From Natronococcus sp. AD-5 (GTDB lineage: Archaea > Halobacteriota > Halobacteria > Halobacteriales > Natrialbaceae): DNA of 64,000 nt. The stretch is taken from positions 806,001 through 870,000 of the forward strand of contig NZ_CP132295.1 in the NCBI RefSeq assembly GCF_030734285.1, given 5' to 3'. This document shows positions 25,482 to 33,741 of the stretch, piece after piece. Under the pieces are notes generated by a model. It was not told the DNA's origin. It made no database searches and saw only the letters and a list, made by a program, of their open reading frames with translations. Both the position numbers and the translations under genes were made by a program. Position 1 is the first letter of the stretch, and each line of letters begins with the position of its first letter.

Positions 25482-25850
25482 ATGACCGAAACGACCGCTT
25501 CGGAGCCGACCGACGGCCAGCCGCCGCGAAAACCCGTTCAGTTGAACGACGTCGACGACTACGAGGACCTGATCGCGAGCCACGACCTCGTCCTGCTCGA
25601 GTTCGTCACGTCCGGCTGTGGCATCTGCGGGTCGATGGAGCCGGTACTCGGCGTCGTCGCTCGCAGCGCTCCGGGCGTCGTCGCGACGGTGAACGCCAGT
25701 CTCGTCCCCGACCTCGCCGCCGAGTTCGACGTCCGGAGCGTCCCGACGCTCGTCGTCCTGCGAGACGGCGAGGAGGTCGCCCGCTTCAACGACGGCTTCC
25801 AGCCCGCCGAAACGCTCGTGGACGCGCTCGAGACGCACGCGTCGCGGTAA
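25482..25850 (+). CDS. Thioredoxin-like protein with CGIC active site
   Basis: The 122-residue protein has an acidic lead (about 20 residues) and then a thioredoxin fold. The active site is FVTSGCGICGSME, where CGIC replaces the usual CGPC. The cis-Pro is in VRSVPTLVVLRDG. The change at the third position alters redox potential and substrate choice in this family. A motif B site upstream ties it to the sulfur genes, so it may reduce persulfides or serve a sulfur-relay partner. Confidence 0.85.
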   Translation: MTETTASEPTDGQPPRKPVQLNDVDDYEDLIASHDLVLLEFVTSGCGICGSMEPVLGVVARSAPGVVATVNASLVPDLAAEFDVRSVPTLVVLRDGEEVARFNDGFQPAETLVDALETHASR

Positions 25851-25865
25851 GTTCGTCGTTTCGCG

Positions 25866-27659
25866 CTATTCCAGCCCCGCAGTCGCCACGTCGCGCTCTT
25901 CGAACGCCAGTTTCGAATCGCGATCGGTCTTCGTCGCTCCCTTTTCGAGCACGAGATCCTCGAGCACGAGCACGTCGAGTCCCATCCCGTAGAAGTCCTT
26001 GATCGCCTGCGTCGGCGTTCGGACGATCGGTTCGGCGTGATCGTTAAACGAGGTGTTCAACACGACGGGGACGCCGGTGAGGTCGGCGAACTCGGAGATG
26101 AGTCGGTGGTAGCGCGGGTGCTGGTCCTCGCGGACGGTCTGGGGACGCGTCGAGTCGTCGGCCGGGTGCAGGACGGCCTCGAGATCCGCGGTCTTCTCGG
26201 GCCGGACGTCGTAGGCGTCGATCATGAACGGCGCCGAACCGCCGTCGATCAGGTACTCCTCGGCGGCCGACTCGAGCATCGACGGCGCGAACGGGCGCCA
26301 CTCCTCGCGGTGTTTGACGAATCGATTGACTCGATCGCGGGACGCGGCGGTACGGGGATCGGCGAGGATGCTCCTGGCCCCGAGCGCCCGCGGCCCCATC
26401 TCCATGCGTCCCTGGAACCCCTGGAACCAGCCCACCAGGTCGCCGTCGGCGAGCCGTTCGGCCACGTACCGTTCGAGGTCGTCCGGCTCCGCGTACGGAA
26501 GCTTGTTCGTCTCGAGAATCGATCGGATCTCGTCGGTCTCGTACTCGGGGCCGAGGTAGACGTCGGTCTGGCGATCGACGGCCGCCGGCCGCTGCTGAGC
26601 GCACCCCGCACCGAGCGCGAGCCCCGCGTCGTGGGCCACCGGCTGGACGAAGACGTCGTCGACCGCTGGCGACTCGCGAACGCGCTTGTTCAGCTTGCAG
26701 TTCAGCGCGACGCCGCCCGCGATCGCGACGTTGGCCGTGTCCAGTTGTTCGACGGCCGTCTCCGCGATGTTGACGACCGTCTCCTCGAGTAGCTTTTGGG
26801 CGGTGTGGGCGAGGTCCTTCTCCCACTGGTCGAACTCGCCGGGCGTCTCCGACCGCGGGCGGCCGAACGCGTCCTCGAGCGTTTCGACGCCGTGACCGGT
26901 TCCCCAGCGCTTCGTCAGTTCGGTGACGTCGTAGTCGGCGCCCGTGTCGATCAACTCGCGCAGGACGTCCTCGATCTCGGGATTGTCCTCGCCGTAGGGT
27001 GCCAGCCCCATCACCTTCCCCTCGCCGTTGAACATCCGGTAGCCGAGGTACTCCGTGACGACCGCGAAAAAGAGGCCGAGACTGTTCGGGTGTTCGTACG
27101 TGTGCGCCCGCGTCAGCCCGTCCTCGTCGGCGCGCCAGACGACCGTCGAATCGTACTCGCCTTTCGCGTCGACCGTGAGGACGATACCCTCGTCGAATCC
27201 CGACGGGTGGAACGCACTCGCGGCGTGACAGCGGTGGTGGGGAATCGTCTCGATCGGCGGCACCGGCGCGCCGATCGACTCGAGGCGGTGCTCGATCTGT
27301 CGGGTCGGGACGACCCGACTCCGGACCTGCGTGACGAGCGCGTTCTCGAGCGCGGAGAGTTTCCGCGCGACGCCGGGCGCCCGGAGCGCGTCGGTGACGT
27401 AGTGAGAGGCGATCTCGCTTCGCAGTCGCGGCTCGTACGGGAGGAGGACTCGATCGATATCCGAAAGCGTCAGGTCGCGGTGATCGAGACAGGCTCGAAT
27501 CGCGCGTTCGGGGAAGGTGTCCGTCGCGTGTTTCTCCCGCGTGTATCGCTCCTCTTCGACGCCGAAGACGGGCGTCCCGTCTTCGAAGAGGACGGCGCTC
27601 GGATCGTGCTGGCCGTAGAGTCCGATCGCGGGTTTGAACGCGAGTCGATAGTCAGTCAT
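25866..27659 (-). CDS. Carbamoyltransferase of the NodU/CmcH/TobZ family
   Basis: A 597-residue enzyme. The N-terminal Kae1-like ATPase domain (about 10-370) includes PHHRCHAASAFHPSGFDEG and VAIAGGVALNCKLN. The C-terminal YrdC-like part contains GWFQGFQGRMEMGPRALGAR and the final VVLNTSFNDHAEPIV. Members transfer carbamoyl from carbamoyl phosphate, via carbamoyl-AMP, to hydroxyls of sugars or antibiotics. The substrate here is unknown. It is monocistronic. Motif A site 4, with the longest perfect arms, lies 56 bases upstream, so it belongs to the motif A regulon. A cell-surface glycan modification would fit with the deacetylase-like protein. Confidence 0.92.
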   Translation of the reverse strand: MTDYRLAFKPAIGLYGQHDPSAVLFEDGTPVFGVEEERYTREKHATDTFPERAIRACLDHRDLTLSDIDRVLLPYEPRLRSEIASHYVTDALRAPGVARKLSALENALVTQVRSRVVPTRQIEHRLESIGAPVPPIETIPHHRCHAASAFHPSGFDEGIVLTVDAKGEYDSTVVWRADEDGLTRAHTYEHPNSLGLFFAVVTEYLGYRMFNGEGKVMGLAPYGEDNPEIEDVLRELIDTGADYDVTELTKRWGTGHGVETLEDAFGRPRSETPGEFDQWEKDLAHTAQKLLEETVVNIAETAVEQLDTANVAIAGGVALNCKLNKRVRESPAVDDVFVQPVAHDAGLALGAGCAQQRPAAVDRQTDVYLGPEYETDEIRSILETNKLPYAEPDDLERYVAERLADGDLVGWFQGFQGRMEMGPRALGARSILADPRTAASRDRVNRFVKHREEWRPFAPSMLESAAEEYLIDGGSAPFMIDAYDVRPEKTADLEAVLHPADDSTRPQTVREDQHPRYHRLISEFADLTGVPVVLNTSFNDHAEPIVRTPTQAIKDFYGMGLDVLVLEDLVLEKGATKTDRDSKLAFEERDVATAGLE

Positions 27660-27714
27660 GGCTCGTGAAAGTAACGTACCGTAATCCGAATCCGGGAGAC
27701 GGCAAAACGACGCT

Positions 27715-27741
27715 GACGATTTGCTGGGTCAGCAAATCGTC
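27715..27741. promoter_or_regulatory. Motif A operator, site 4 (carbamoyltransferase promoter)
   Basis: Perfect 12-base arms around a 3-base spacer, with core arms GATTTGCTG and CAGCAAATC. A weak TATA-like GTTTTGC on the minus strand (about 27701-27708) follows at the same spacing as at the other sites. Upstream of the minus-strand carbamoyltransferase. Confidence 0.8.
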
Positions 27742-27833
27742 GGCGACGTCACCGCGCGGCCGCTCGATCCATCGCATCCGAGCGCGATTCGTTTCCGAGG
27801 GGGAACGGAACCATCGAGCGAACGCCGCTCTCG

Positions 27834-29330
27834 TTACTCGTGGCTGTGACCGTGCTCGTGGTCGTGATGATGGTGATGCTCGTGTGCGCCCGCGCCGCGG
27901 CGCGTGAACTGTCCGGAGAACGCCCGATCGACCACCTCCGACAGCGCGGGATGGACGTGGACCGACTCGCGGATGTCCCAGACGGTTCCCGTGCCCGCCT
28001 TCATCGCGACGACGACCTCTTCGATCAGGTTCGACGCGTCGGGGCCGACGATGTGACAGCCGAGGATCTCGCCGTCCGGTTCGATGATGACCTTCACGAA
28101 CCCCTCCGCTTTCATCGCCTTGCCGCGAGCCGTGTCCTCGTACCGGTAGGTCGCCGTGGCGTACTCCCGATCCGTTTCGCGGAGTTCTTGTTCCCGCGTG
28201 CCGACGCCGGCGACCTCCGGCGACCCGAAGACGGCGAACGGCATCGCGGTGTAGTCGACCGGTTCGAGGTCGTCGCCGAGCAGGTTCCGGACGACGGTTC
28301 GCGCCTCGTGGTTCGCGTTGTGTTTCAGCAGGTATTCGCCGACGATGTCCCCGAGCGCCCAGATCCCGTCGGCCGTCGTGCGCAGGTACTCGTCGGTCTC
28401 GACGAATCCCCGCTCGTCGGTCTCGACGCCGGTGGCCTCGAGGTTCAGGAGATCGGAGTTCGGTCGCCGGCCCGCCGCGACGAGCAGGATATCGCCGGCC
28501 ACGGTTAGGTCGTCGCCCGCACCCTCGTCCCCGCGTCCGGACGCGTCGTCCCACGCGGGCGGATACGACCGAGCCTCGACGGCCACTTCACCGTCGGACT
28601 CCGAGACCGCGACGGCCTCGTAGCCCGTGTAGACGTCGAACCGATCGGCGTAGCGCTCGGTGAACGCGGCGGCGACGTCCTCGTCGGCCGTCGGGAGGAG
28701 GTGTCGCCGACGGCCCACGATCGTCACGTCGCTGCCGAACGTCCCGAAGAAGTGCGCCAGTTCGGCCGCGATGTAGCCGCCGCCGACGATCACGAGGTCG
28801 TCCGGCGGCGTTTCTAACTGGAGCGCCTCCCTGCTGGTGAGGTAGTCGACGGTCTCGGTGCCGTCGATCGGCGGAATCGCCGGCCGCGTCCCCGCCGCCA
28901 CGAGGACGGTGTCGGCCCGGGCCCGCTTGCCGGCATCGAGGCCGTCGACGACCTCGACCGTTCGATCGTCGATGAACCGGCCCTCCCCTTCGAGCAGCGT
29001 GTGCTGACCCGACGTGCGTAACCCGTGGTGGATCGAGTCGGAACTGCTCGAGACGTCGTCGTTCACCTCGCGAACGATGTCGGCGAAGTCGACGCCGGTC
29101 ACGTCGGCGTGGATGCCGAACTCGTCTGCGCGCTCGACGGTCTCCATCACCTCCGCGTGGTACAGCAGTTGCTTCGACGGAATACAGCCGCGGTTGAGAC
29201 AGGTCCCACCGAGCGGCCCCTTCTCAACGACCGCGACCGATTGGCCGCGGTTCGCGAGGGCGCTCGCCACGTCGAGTCCCGATCCCGAGCCGATAACGAG
29301 GAAGTCGAATTCCGCAGTGCCTGCGTCCAT
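27834..29330 (-). CDS. Dihydrolipoamide dehydrogenase-like flavoprotein disulfide reductase with His-rich tail
   Basis: From the ATG at 29330 (498 residues). Domains: FAD fold (FLVIGSGSGLDVASALANRG), redox disulfide GGTCLNRGCIPSKQ (CxxxxC about 41-46), NAD fold (DLVIVGGGYIAAELAHFFG) and dimer domain with the catalytic His in SVHVHPALSEVV. After the normal end comes HEHHHHHDHEHGHSHE, a metal-binding tail not usual for lipoamide dehydrogenases. Mercuric-reductase-like enzymes share this core, but the N-terminal HMA and C-terminal Cys pair of MerA are missing. Substrate uncertain: lipoamide, a low-molecular thiol such as bis-gamma-glutamylcystine, or a persulfide. Confidence 0.88.
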   Translation of the reverse strand: MDAGTAEFDFLVIGSGSGLDVASALANRGQSVAVVEKGPLGGTCLNRGCIPSKQLLYHAEVMETVERADEFGIHADVTGVDFADIVREVNDDVSSSSDSIHHGLRTSGQHTLLEGEGRFIDDRTVEVVDGLDAGKRARADTVLVAAGTRPAIPPIDGTETVDYLTSREALQLETPPDDLVIVGGGYIAAELAHFFGTFGSDVTIVGRRRHLLPTADEDVAAAFTERYADRFDVYTGYEAVAVSESDGEVAVEARSYPPAWDDASGRGDEGAGDDLTVAGDILLVAAGRRPNSDLLNLEATGVETDERGFVETDEYLRTTADGIWALGDIVGEYLLKHNANHEARTVVRNLLGDDLEPVDYTAMPFAVFGSPEVAGVGTREQELRETDREYATATYRYEDTARGKAMKAEGFVKVIIEPDGEILGCHIVGPDASNLIEEVVVAMKAGTGTVWDIRESVHVHPALSEVVDRAFSGQFTRRGAGAHEHHHHHDHEHGHSHE

Positions 29331-29462
29331 GCATCGATCGACCACGTCGGGGTCGATTAAACCCTCACCGGCTCGAGCGGGATCCACTAGCGCCGGTACC
29401 AGCACGAACGCGTCTCGCTCGTCGCCGACCTGACGCCGCTTCGTTCGCGACGGACCGCCGCG

Positions 29463-30593
29463 TTAGTTGGCAGCGCAGTTGTTCGGCCCGAGCTCGAGCG
29501 CCTCGACGTCGCCGCCCGGCTGCTCCTTGCCCCAGTTGATCTGCTTGATCTCGTTGTAGTTGGCCGGTTCGTCCGCGAGGCTCTCGACGATGGTCTCGAC
29601 GAACGCGTTCTCGTCGCCGTCCTCGACGTAACTCAGGAGTTCGTTAGTTGTCTCCTCCCGGAGTTCACCGAGTTCGGTCGCGAGCGGACGAATCGACTCG
29701 TCGCTGAAGTGACCCGGAAGGACGACGGTCTCGTCCTCGAGGTCCGTCAGCCGCTCGAGGCTGTCGAACAGCTGGCTCGCGGCGGTCCGAACGGCCTCCT
29801 CCGCGCCGTCCTCGAGGTCGGGACGGCCGACGCTGCGGAGGAACAGCGTGTCTCCGGAGAGGAGCGCGTCACCGAACCGGAACGAGACGCTGCCGGGGGT
29901 GTGTCCCGGCGTGTGGAGCACCTCGAGGTCGCGGTCGCCGACGGGAATCGTCTCGCCGTCCTCGAGTGTCGTGACGTTCTCGAGGTCGCCGGCGTCGTCC
30001 CCGTGGAGGTAGTACGGGACGTCGAGTTCGCCGGCGAGTCGGCGGGCGCCCGAGACGTGGTCGGCGTGGGCGTGGCTGTCCGCGACGCCGACGATCTCGA
30101 GGTCGCGCTCGTCGGCCGCGTTTAGGTACTGATCGATGTACTGACTCGGGTCGACGACGACGGCCGCCTCGCCGTCGTGGGTGAGATACGAGACACAGCC
30201 CGTCCCGGGACGGACGACCTGTACGACCCCTTCGACGCCGTCTGCGTCCTCGAGATCGTACTGGCGGTGGACGCGACCCCAGCCATTCATGCCGTCGTCG
30301 ATCGATCTCGCGTCGAACCCGTGTTCGCGGAGGAACTCCGCCGCTCGCGCGGACGTGATGCCGGCAACGCAGACGACCGCAATCTCCGTATCCTTCGGGA
30401 GCTCGTCGAGGTGCTCCTCGAGCGTGGAGTAGTCGTACTCCAGCAGTTCGTCGTAGATCGGGACGTTCGTGCTCCCGTCGATCCGCCACTCCTCGTAGTC
30501 GTCTTCGTTCCTGACGTCGAGGACGAAGAGGTCCTCCTCGTCCTCGTCGATGCGTCGTGCGACTTCCGCCGGATCGAAGTTGGTATTGCTCAT
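29463..30593 (-). CDS. Rhodanese - metallo-beta-lactamase fusion (persulfide dioxygenase-like)
   Basis: A 376-residue cytoplasmic protein from ATG 30593. The rhodanese domain (about 1-115) has its catalytic Cys in IAVVCVAGITSARA and the tail GFDARSIDDGMNGWG. The metallo-beta-lactamase domain (about 120-310) has the metal motif DSHAHADHVSG, then HTPGHTPGS, LLSGDTLF and LPGHFSD. The protein ends in ELGPNNCAAN. Such fusions handle sulfane sulfur: ETHE1-like oxidation of persulfides coupled to sulfur transfer. A second copy lies at 46173-47366. A minus-strand TATA-like ACTTAAGG precedes the gene. An HTH regulator gene lies upstream on the same strand. Confidence 0.9.
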   Translation of the reverse strand: MSNTNFDPAEVARRIDEDEEDLFVLDVRNEDDYEEWRIDGSTNVPIYDELLEYDYSTLEEHLDELPKDTEIAVVCVAGITSARAAEFLREHGFDARSIDDGMNGWGRVHRQYDLEDADGVEGVVQVVRPGTGCVSYLTHDGEAAVVVDPSQYIDQYLNAADERDLEIVGVADSHAHADHVSGARRLAGELDVPYYLHGDDAGDLENVTTLEDGETIPVGDRDLEVLHTPGHTPGSVSFRFGDALLSGDTLFLRSVGRPDLEDGAEEAVRTAASQLFDSLERLTDLEDETVVLPGHFSDESIRPLATELGELREETTNELLSYVEDGDENAFVETIVESLADEPANYNEIKQINWGKEQPGGDVEALELGPNNCAAN

Positions 30594-30771
30594 CACACCC
30601 AATTCTATACGATACTATTCCTTAAGTCCGTTGCCGGACTGTGCGTCGGTGGATGTCTCCGTTGGAACTGAGGACTGGACGAGAGAAGAGACACTGAGAC
30701 GGGAACACCGTCGAACCCCACTTCGCAGCGGAGACTCGAGGGTCGCCCGAGGGGTCCGACACCGATTCCAG

Positions 30772-31176
30772 TTACTGGGCGGGGACTTCGGTGCCGGCGT
30801 CGGCGTGTTCGTACTTGTCCTCGAACTCCTGTATGAGCTGGCCCATCTTCGCGTACCAGTCGTTTAACATCCGCTGCATGTCGTTCGTGATCTGGGTCGG
30901 ATCCGTCGGATAGTAGACGTGGTAGTAGCCGCCCTGCTCGTAGTTGATCTGCTCCTTCTGGATGAAGCCGCTCTGGAGCAGTCGCTGGATCGATCGGTAC
31001 GCGGTTGAGCGCTCGCGGTCGACCTGGTCGGCGACCTCGTCGATCGTCAGCGCTTCCTCGCTCTCGACCATCACGCGGAAGCAGTCCTTGTCCAGTTGCT
31101 TAAGTCCGTGAATACACTCCAGCAGCCCCTCGCATTCCATGTCCTGCTGTAGTTGCTCTGCCATCGAGTTAGCCAT
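30772..31176 (-). CDS. TrmB-like winged-helix regulator, candidate controller of the sulfur genes
   Basis: A 134-residue protein from ATG 31176 (MANSMAEQLQQDMECEG). Its helix-turn-helix is TIDEVADQVDRERSTAYRSI (about 48-67) with the recognition helix running into QRLLQSGFIQKEQ, then a wing (YEQGGYYHVYY) and a coiled-coil C-terminus (MQRMLNDWYAKMGQLIQEF) for dimerisation. Cysteines at about 14, 20 and 35 could sense thiol state. The promoter has TATA-like CTTATAG at 31206-31212 and a motif B site ten bases upstream of that. It sits between the rhodanese/MBL and TauE genes. Confidence 0.85.
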   Translation of the reverse strand: MANSMAEQLQQDMECEGLLECIHGLKQLDKDCFRVMVESEEALTIDEVADQVDRERSTAYRSIQRLLQSGFIQKEQINYEQGGYYHVYYPTDPTQITNDMQRMLNDWYAKMGQLIQEFEDKYEHADAGTEVPAQ

Positions 31177-31221
31177 CGTACTATCGCGTGATAGGGACCG
31201 CATCGCTATAAGGGTTGTGTG

Positions 31222-31233
31222 AATATTGTACAA
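31222..31233. promoter_or_regulatory. Motif B site (HTH regulator promoter)
   Basis: AATATTGTACAA, placed ten bases upstream of the minus-strand TATA-like box at 31206-31212, which itself is about 30 bases from the start codon. The position suits an activator or autoregulation. Confidence 0.68.
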
Positions 31234-31280
31234 ATTCGATGAACCGTGAACGGGACCAAATGAGCGGCGTGGAGGCGTTC

Positions 31281-32321
31281 TCAGTCCGCTGACGGTGCGG
31301 ACGCGTTCGCCTGCGCTCGCATCGTTGTTATCGTGCTGTAGATCACGGCCCCGCTGACCATGAACGCCGAGAGCAGGATCAGCGCGAAACTGATCGTACT
31401 CAGGACCTCCATCCCGAGGTAGTCGCCGGCCTGACGGAACGCGACGGCGATCGAGCCACCGAGCAGCATCAGCCCGAAGTAGATCTTGATGTCGGCCTCG
31501 TCGACGATACCGGTCGCGGCCGACCCGATGCGAGCGCCGAGTGCGCTCCCCGCGAGCAAGGGCGCGACGATCGAGAGGTCGACGCCGCCCTCCATCCCGT
31601 ATAGGAACGAGCCGATCCCGCCCGAGAAGACGATCTCGAACAGGTCGGTGCCGACCGCCACCGGAACGGGGACCCCGATGAGGTAGAACATCGCGGGCAT
31701 CCGGATGAAGCCGCCGCCGACGCCGAGGAAGCCCGACAGCAGCCCCGTCGCGAACGCGACGCCCAGGACCATCCACAGCGAGACCTGAATGCCGCCCGCG
31801 ATCGTCATCATCGGTGGGACGCGATACGACTGGATCTTCTTCGCGATATCGGGGATCGCGTCCGGATCGATCTCCTCGTCGGCGCCGTCGTGGTGGCCGC
31901 CGCCCGAACCGCCTTCACCGTCGTTCGTGAGCGCGTTCCGGGTAACGAACAGCCCGATCGCGCCCAGCAGGACGACATACGTGACGCCGATAATCCCGCT
32001 GGCGAGACCGAGTTCCTCGAGGTAGAACACCCCGATTCGTCCGATCTCGATGCCGATGGACGTTCCGACGATCATCAACCCGCCGAGTTTGTAATCGACC
32101 TGTCCAAGGTCATGGTGTTTCAGCGTCGCGATCACGGCCGTCCCGAAGACGAAGGCCATGCCGCTTCCGACTGCGACTCTGGCGGGATACCCCATCACGA
32201 GTAACGCGGGCGTGACGAGGAACGACCCGCCCATCCCGAAGAAACCGAACAGCACGCCGACCATGAAGCCGAAGCTCACGAACAGCGCGAGCGTCGTCAG
32301 TGCGATTCCAAACGGTTCCAT
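31281..32321 (-). CDS. TauE/SafE-family sulfite/sulfonate exporter
   Basis: A 346-residue permease with two homologous halves, marked by GVLFGFFGMGGSFLVTPALL (about 24-43) and GLLSGFLGVGGGFIRMPAMF (about 195-214). A His/Gly/acidic loop (GGHHDGADEEIDPDA) lies between them. The long halo-type C-terminus has two more helices. TSUP permeases move sulfite, thiosulfate, sulfide or sulfonates. Its ATG overlaps by one base the stop codon of a 59-residue membrane protein, and a motif B site lies upstream of both. I infer removal of sulfite made by the rhodanese/MBL enzymes. Confidence 0.92.
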   Translation of the reverse strand: MEPFGIALTTLALFVSFGFMVGVLFGFFGMGGSFLVTPALLVMGYPARVAVGSGMAFVFGTAVIATLKHHDLGQVDYKLGGLMIVGTSIGIEIGRIGVFYLEELGLASGIIGVTYVVLLGAIGLFVTRNALTNDGEGGSGGGHHDGADEEIDPDAIPDIAKKIQSYRVPPMMTIAGGIQVSLWMVLGVAFATGLLSGFLGVGGGFIRMPAMFYLIGVPVPVAVGTDLFEIVFSGGIGSFLYGMEGGVDLSIVAPLLAGSALGARIGSAATGIVDEADIKIYFGLMLLGGSIAVAFRQAGDYLGMEVLSTISFALILLSAFMVSGAVIYSTITTMRAQANASAPSAD

Positions 32322-32500
32322 TATGTGTGTTTGATCTGCTCGACGACCGGCATTGCGACTCGCTCGAGTGCGCCGTACCCGACGTAGAGGACGATCGCCT
32401 CGAGGAGGACGGCGCCGACGAGGGCACCTGCCTGTACCGCTGACGAAGACGCGGCGAGGTCGATCATCGCGATCGACCACCAGCGTTCGGTTGTGTGCAT
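32321..32500 (-). CDS. Small single-helix membrane protein coupled to TauE/SafE
   Basis: A 59-residue protein, ATG 32500: MHTTERWWSIAMIDLAASSS, then one long helix AVQAGALVGAVLLEAIVLYV, GYGALERV and a short basic end. An internal ATG at 32467 is also possible. Stop and the next start overlap (TAATG), so it is translated with the TauE/SafE permease and probably assembles with it. Such small partners recur next to haloarchaeal TauE genes. Its function is unknown. Confidence 0.75.
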   Translation of the reverse strand: MHTTERWWSIAMIDLAASSSAVQAGALVGAVLLEAIVLYVGYGALERVAMPVVEQIKHT

Positions 32501-32831
32501 CCCATGGTTTTCTGCTCACTATCGTCTACCCGGAGGACGGCTATAACACTTTTGGGAATTGCGTACAATATTACTGCAGTCAATCTCACGGCTATCCTAC
32601 GGAGATATTCGAATAACTTATACAGATATGCAGGTCGTGCCGCGAACCGTCTGCGCAGTTCGCGCGCGGTCGAGGCGACTTCCTCGCGCGGTTCTATCGG
32701 TCACGTCGGTGACGCCTGCTCGGCTGACGGTCGCCGGTGTCCGGATTATAGTCCGCATCGTCCGCGATCGATCGGCCGGTTACGGTATTGGCCACCGGAA
32801 ACAATATCATCCCGTCGGCCCTACGAGTAGT
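32501..32831. promoter_or_regulatory. Divergent promoter region with motif B site
   Basis: No gene in 331 bases. GTACAATATT (32563-32572) is a motif B half plus centre. A minus-strand TATA-like GTTATAG lies at 32541-32547, about 16 bases closer to the TauE operon. The plus side serves the universal stress gene at 32832. Confidence 0.62.
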
Positions 32832-33677
32832 ATGAAAGCGATCTGGGCGACCGACCTCTCCGCCGCCAGCGAGGCGACGATCGAGAGCGAGACCTGCCTC
32901 GAGTGCCTCGGGCGAATCGGTATCGAGGAGATCCGCCTGGTGACGGTAATCCCGTCGAACGTCCACGCGGGCATGCCCGGGATGGACTTCGAGGGACGAC
33001 GCGAGCGGGCGCTCGAGCGCTATCGCCGCGTCATCGAAGATGCGGGCTTCGACGTCGAGGTCCACGTCGTCCGCGGCACGCCCCACCGTCGAATCAACGG
33101 CGTCGCCGAGGCGATCGGCGCCAGCCTCACGGTCGTCGGCTCGCGGGGGAAGAGTCCGCTCGAGAACCGCGTTATCGGCTCGACGGCGCGCAACCTCGCG
33201 CGGACGACGGTCGTCCCGCTGCTGGTCAATCGGATCGAACGCGAAACGGACGATCCGGACGTCCTCCGCGAACACCTGTTCCGGCGGATGCTGTACGCGA
33301 CGGACTTCTCGGAGAACGCCGAACAGGCGTTCGAGGCGTTCTCGTACCTCCGTCACGCGACGCGGGAGGCGACGCTGGTTCACGTCGAGACGCCGAAGGA
33401 TCCAGCGCTTCCGGAGGACGCCGACCCCGAAGCGCGATTGGCGGAGCTGGCGATCCAGCTTGAGGACTGGGGGATCGAGACGCGAACCGCTGTCCGGCGG
33501 GGCGATCCCGCCGACGAGATCCTCGCCGTGGAGGCGGAGTACGAACCGACGACGATCCTCGTCGGCTCGCGCGGCCACAGCAGGCTCCGCCGACTGTTGC
33601 TCGGCAGCGTCTCCGAAGACGTCGTCGCACGGGCGAACGGGAACGTGATGCTCGTCCCGCCGGATCGGTTGGCCTGA
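32832..33677 (+). CDS. Tandem universal stress protein (two UspA domains)
   Basis: A 281-residue cytoplasmic protein. Domain 1 (about 1-135) opens MKAIWATDLSAASEATIESE and carries the nucleotide-binding-type signature VVGSRGKSPLENRVIGSTAR. Domain 2 (about 145-281) opens MLYATDFSENAEQAFEAFSY and carries ILVGSRGHSRLRRLLLGSVSE. Both G-x-x-G-x(9)-G-S patterns are kept, so ATP binding is likely. Such tandem proteins dimerise and respond to energy or oxygen stress. Confidence 0.9.
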   Translation: MKAIWATDLSAASEATIESETCLECLGRIGIEEIRLVTVIPSNVHAGMPGMDFEGRRERALERYRRVIEDAGFDVEVHVVRGTPHRRINGVAEAIGASLTVVGSRGKSPLENRVIGSTARNLARTTVVPLLVNRIERETDDPDVLREHLFRRMLYATDFSENAEQAFEAFSYLRHATREATLVHVETPKDPALPEDADPEARLAELAIQLEDWGIETRTAVRRGDPADEILAVEAEYEPTTILVGSRGHSRLRRLLLGSVSEDVVARANGNVMLVPPDRLA

Positions 33678-33741
33678 CGGCGGCGATCCGGAACCGAAGC
33701 GGTACCGAAACCGACCCGACCCGCCGCGAGTTAGCGAGCGT

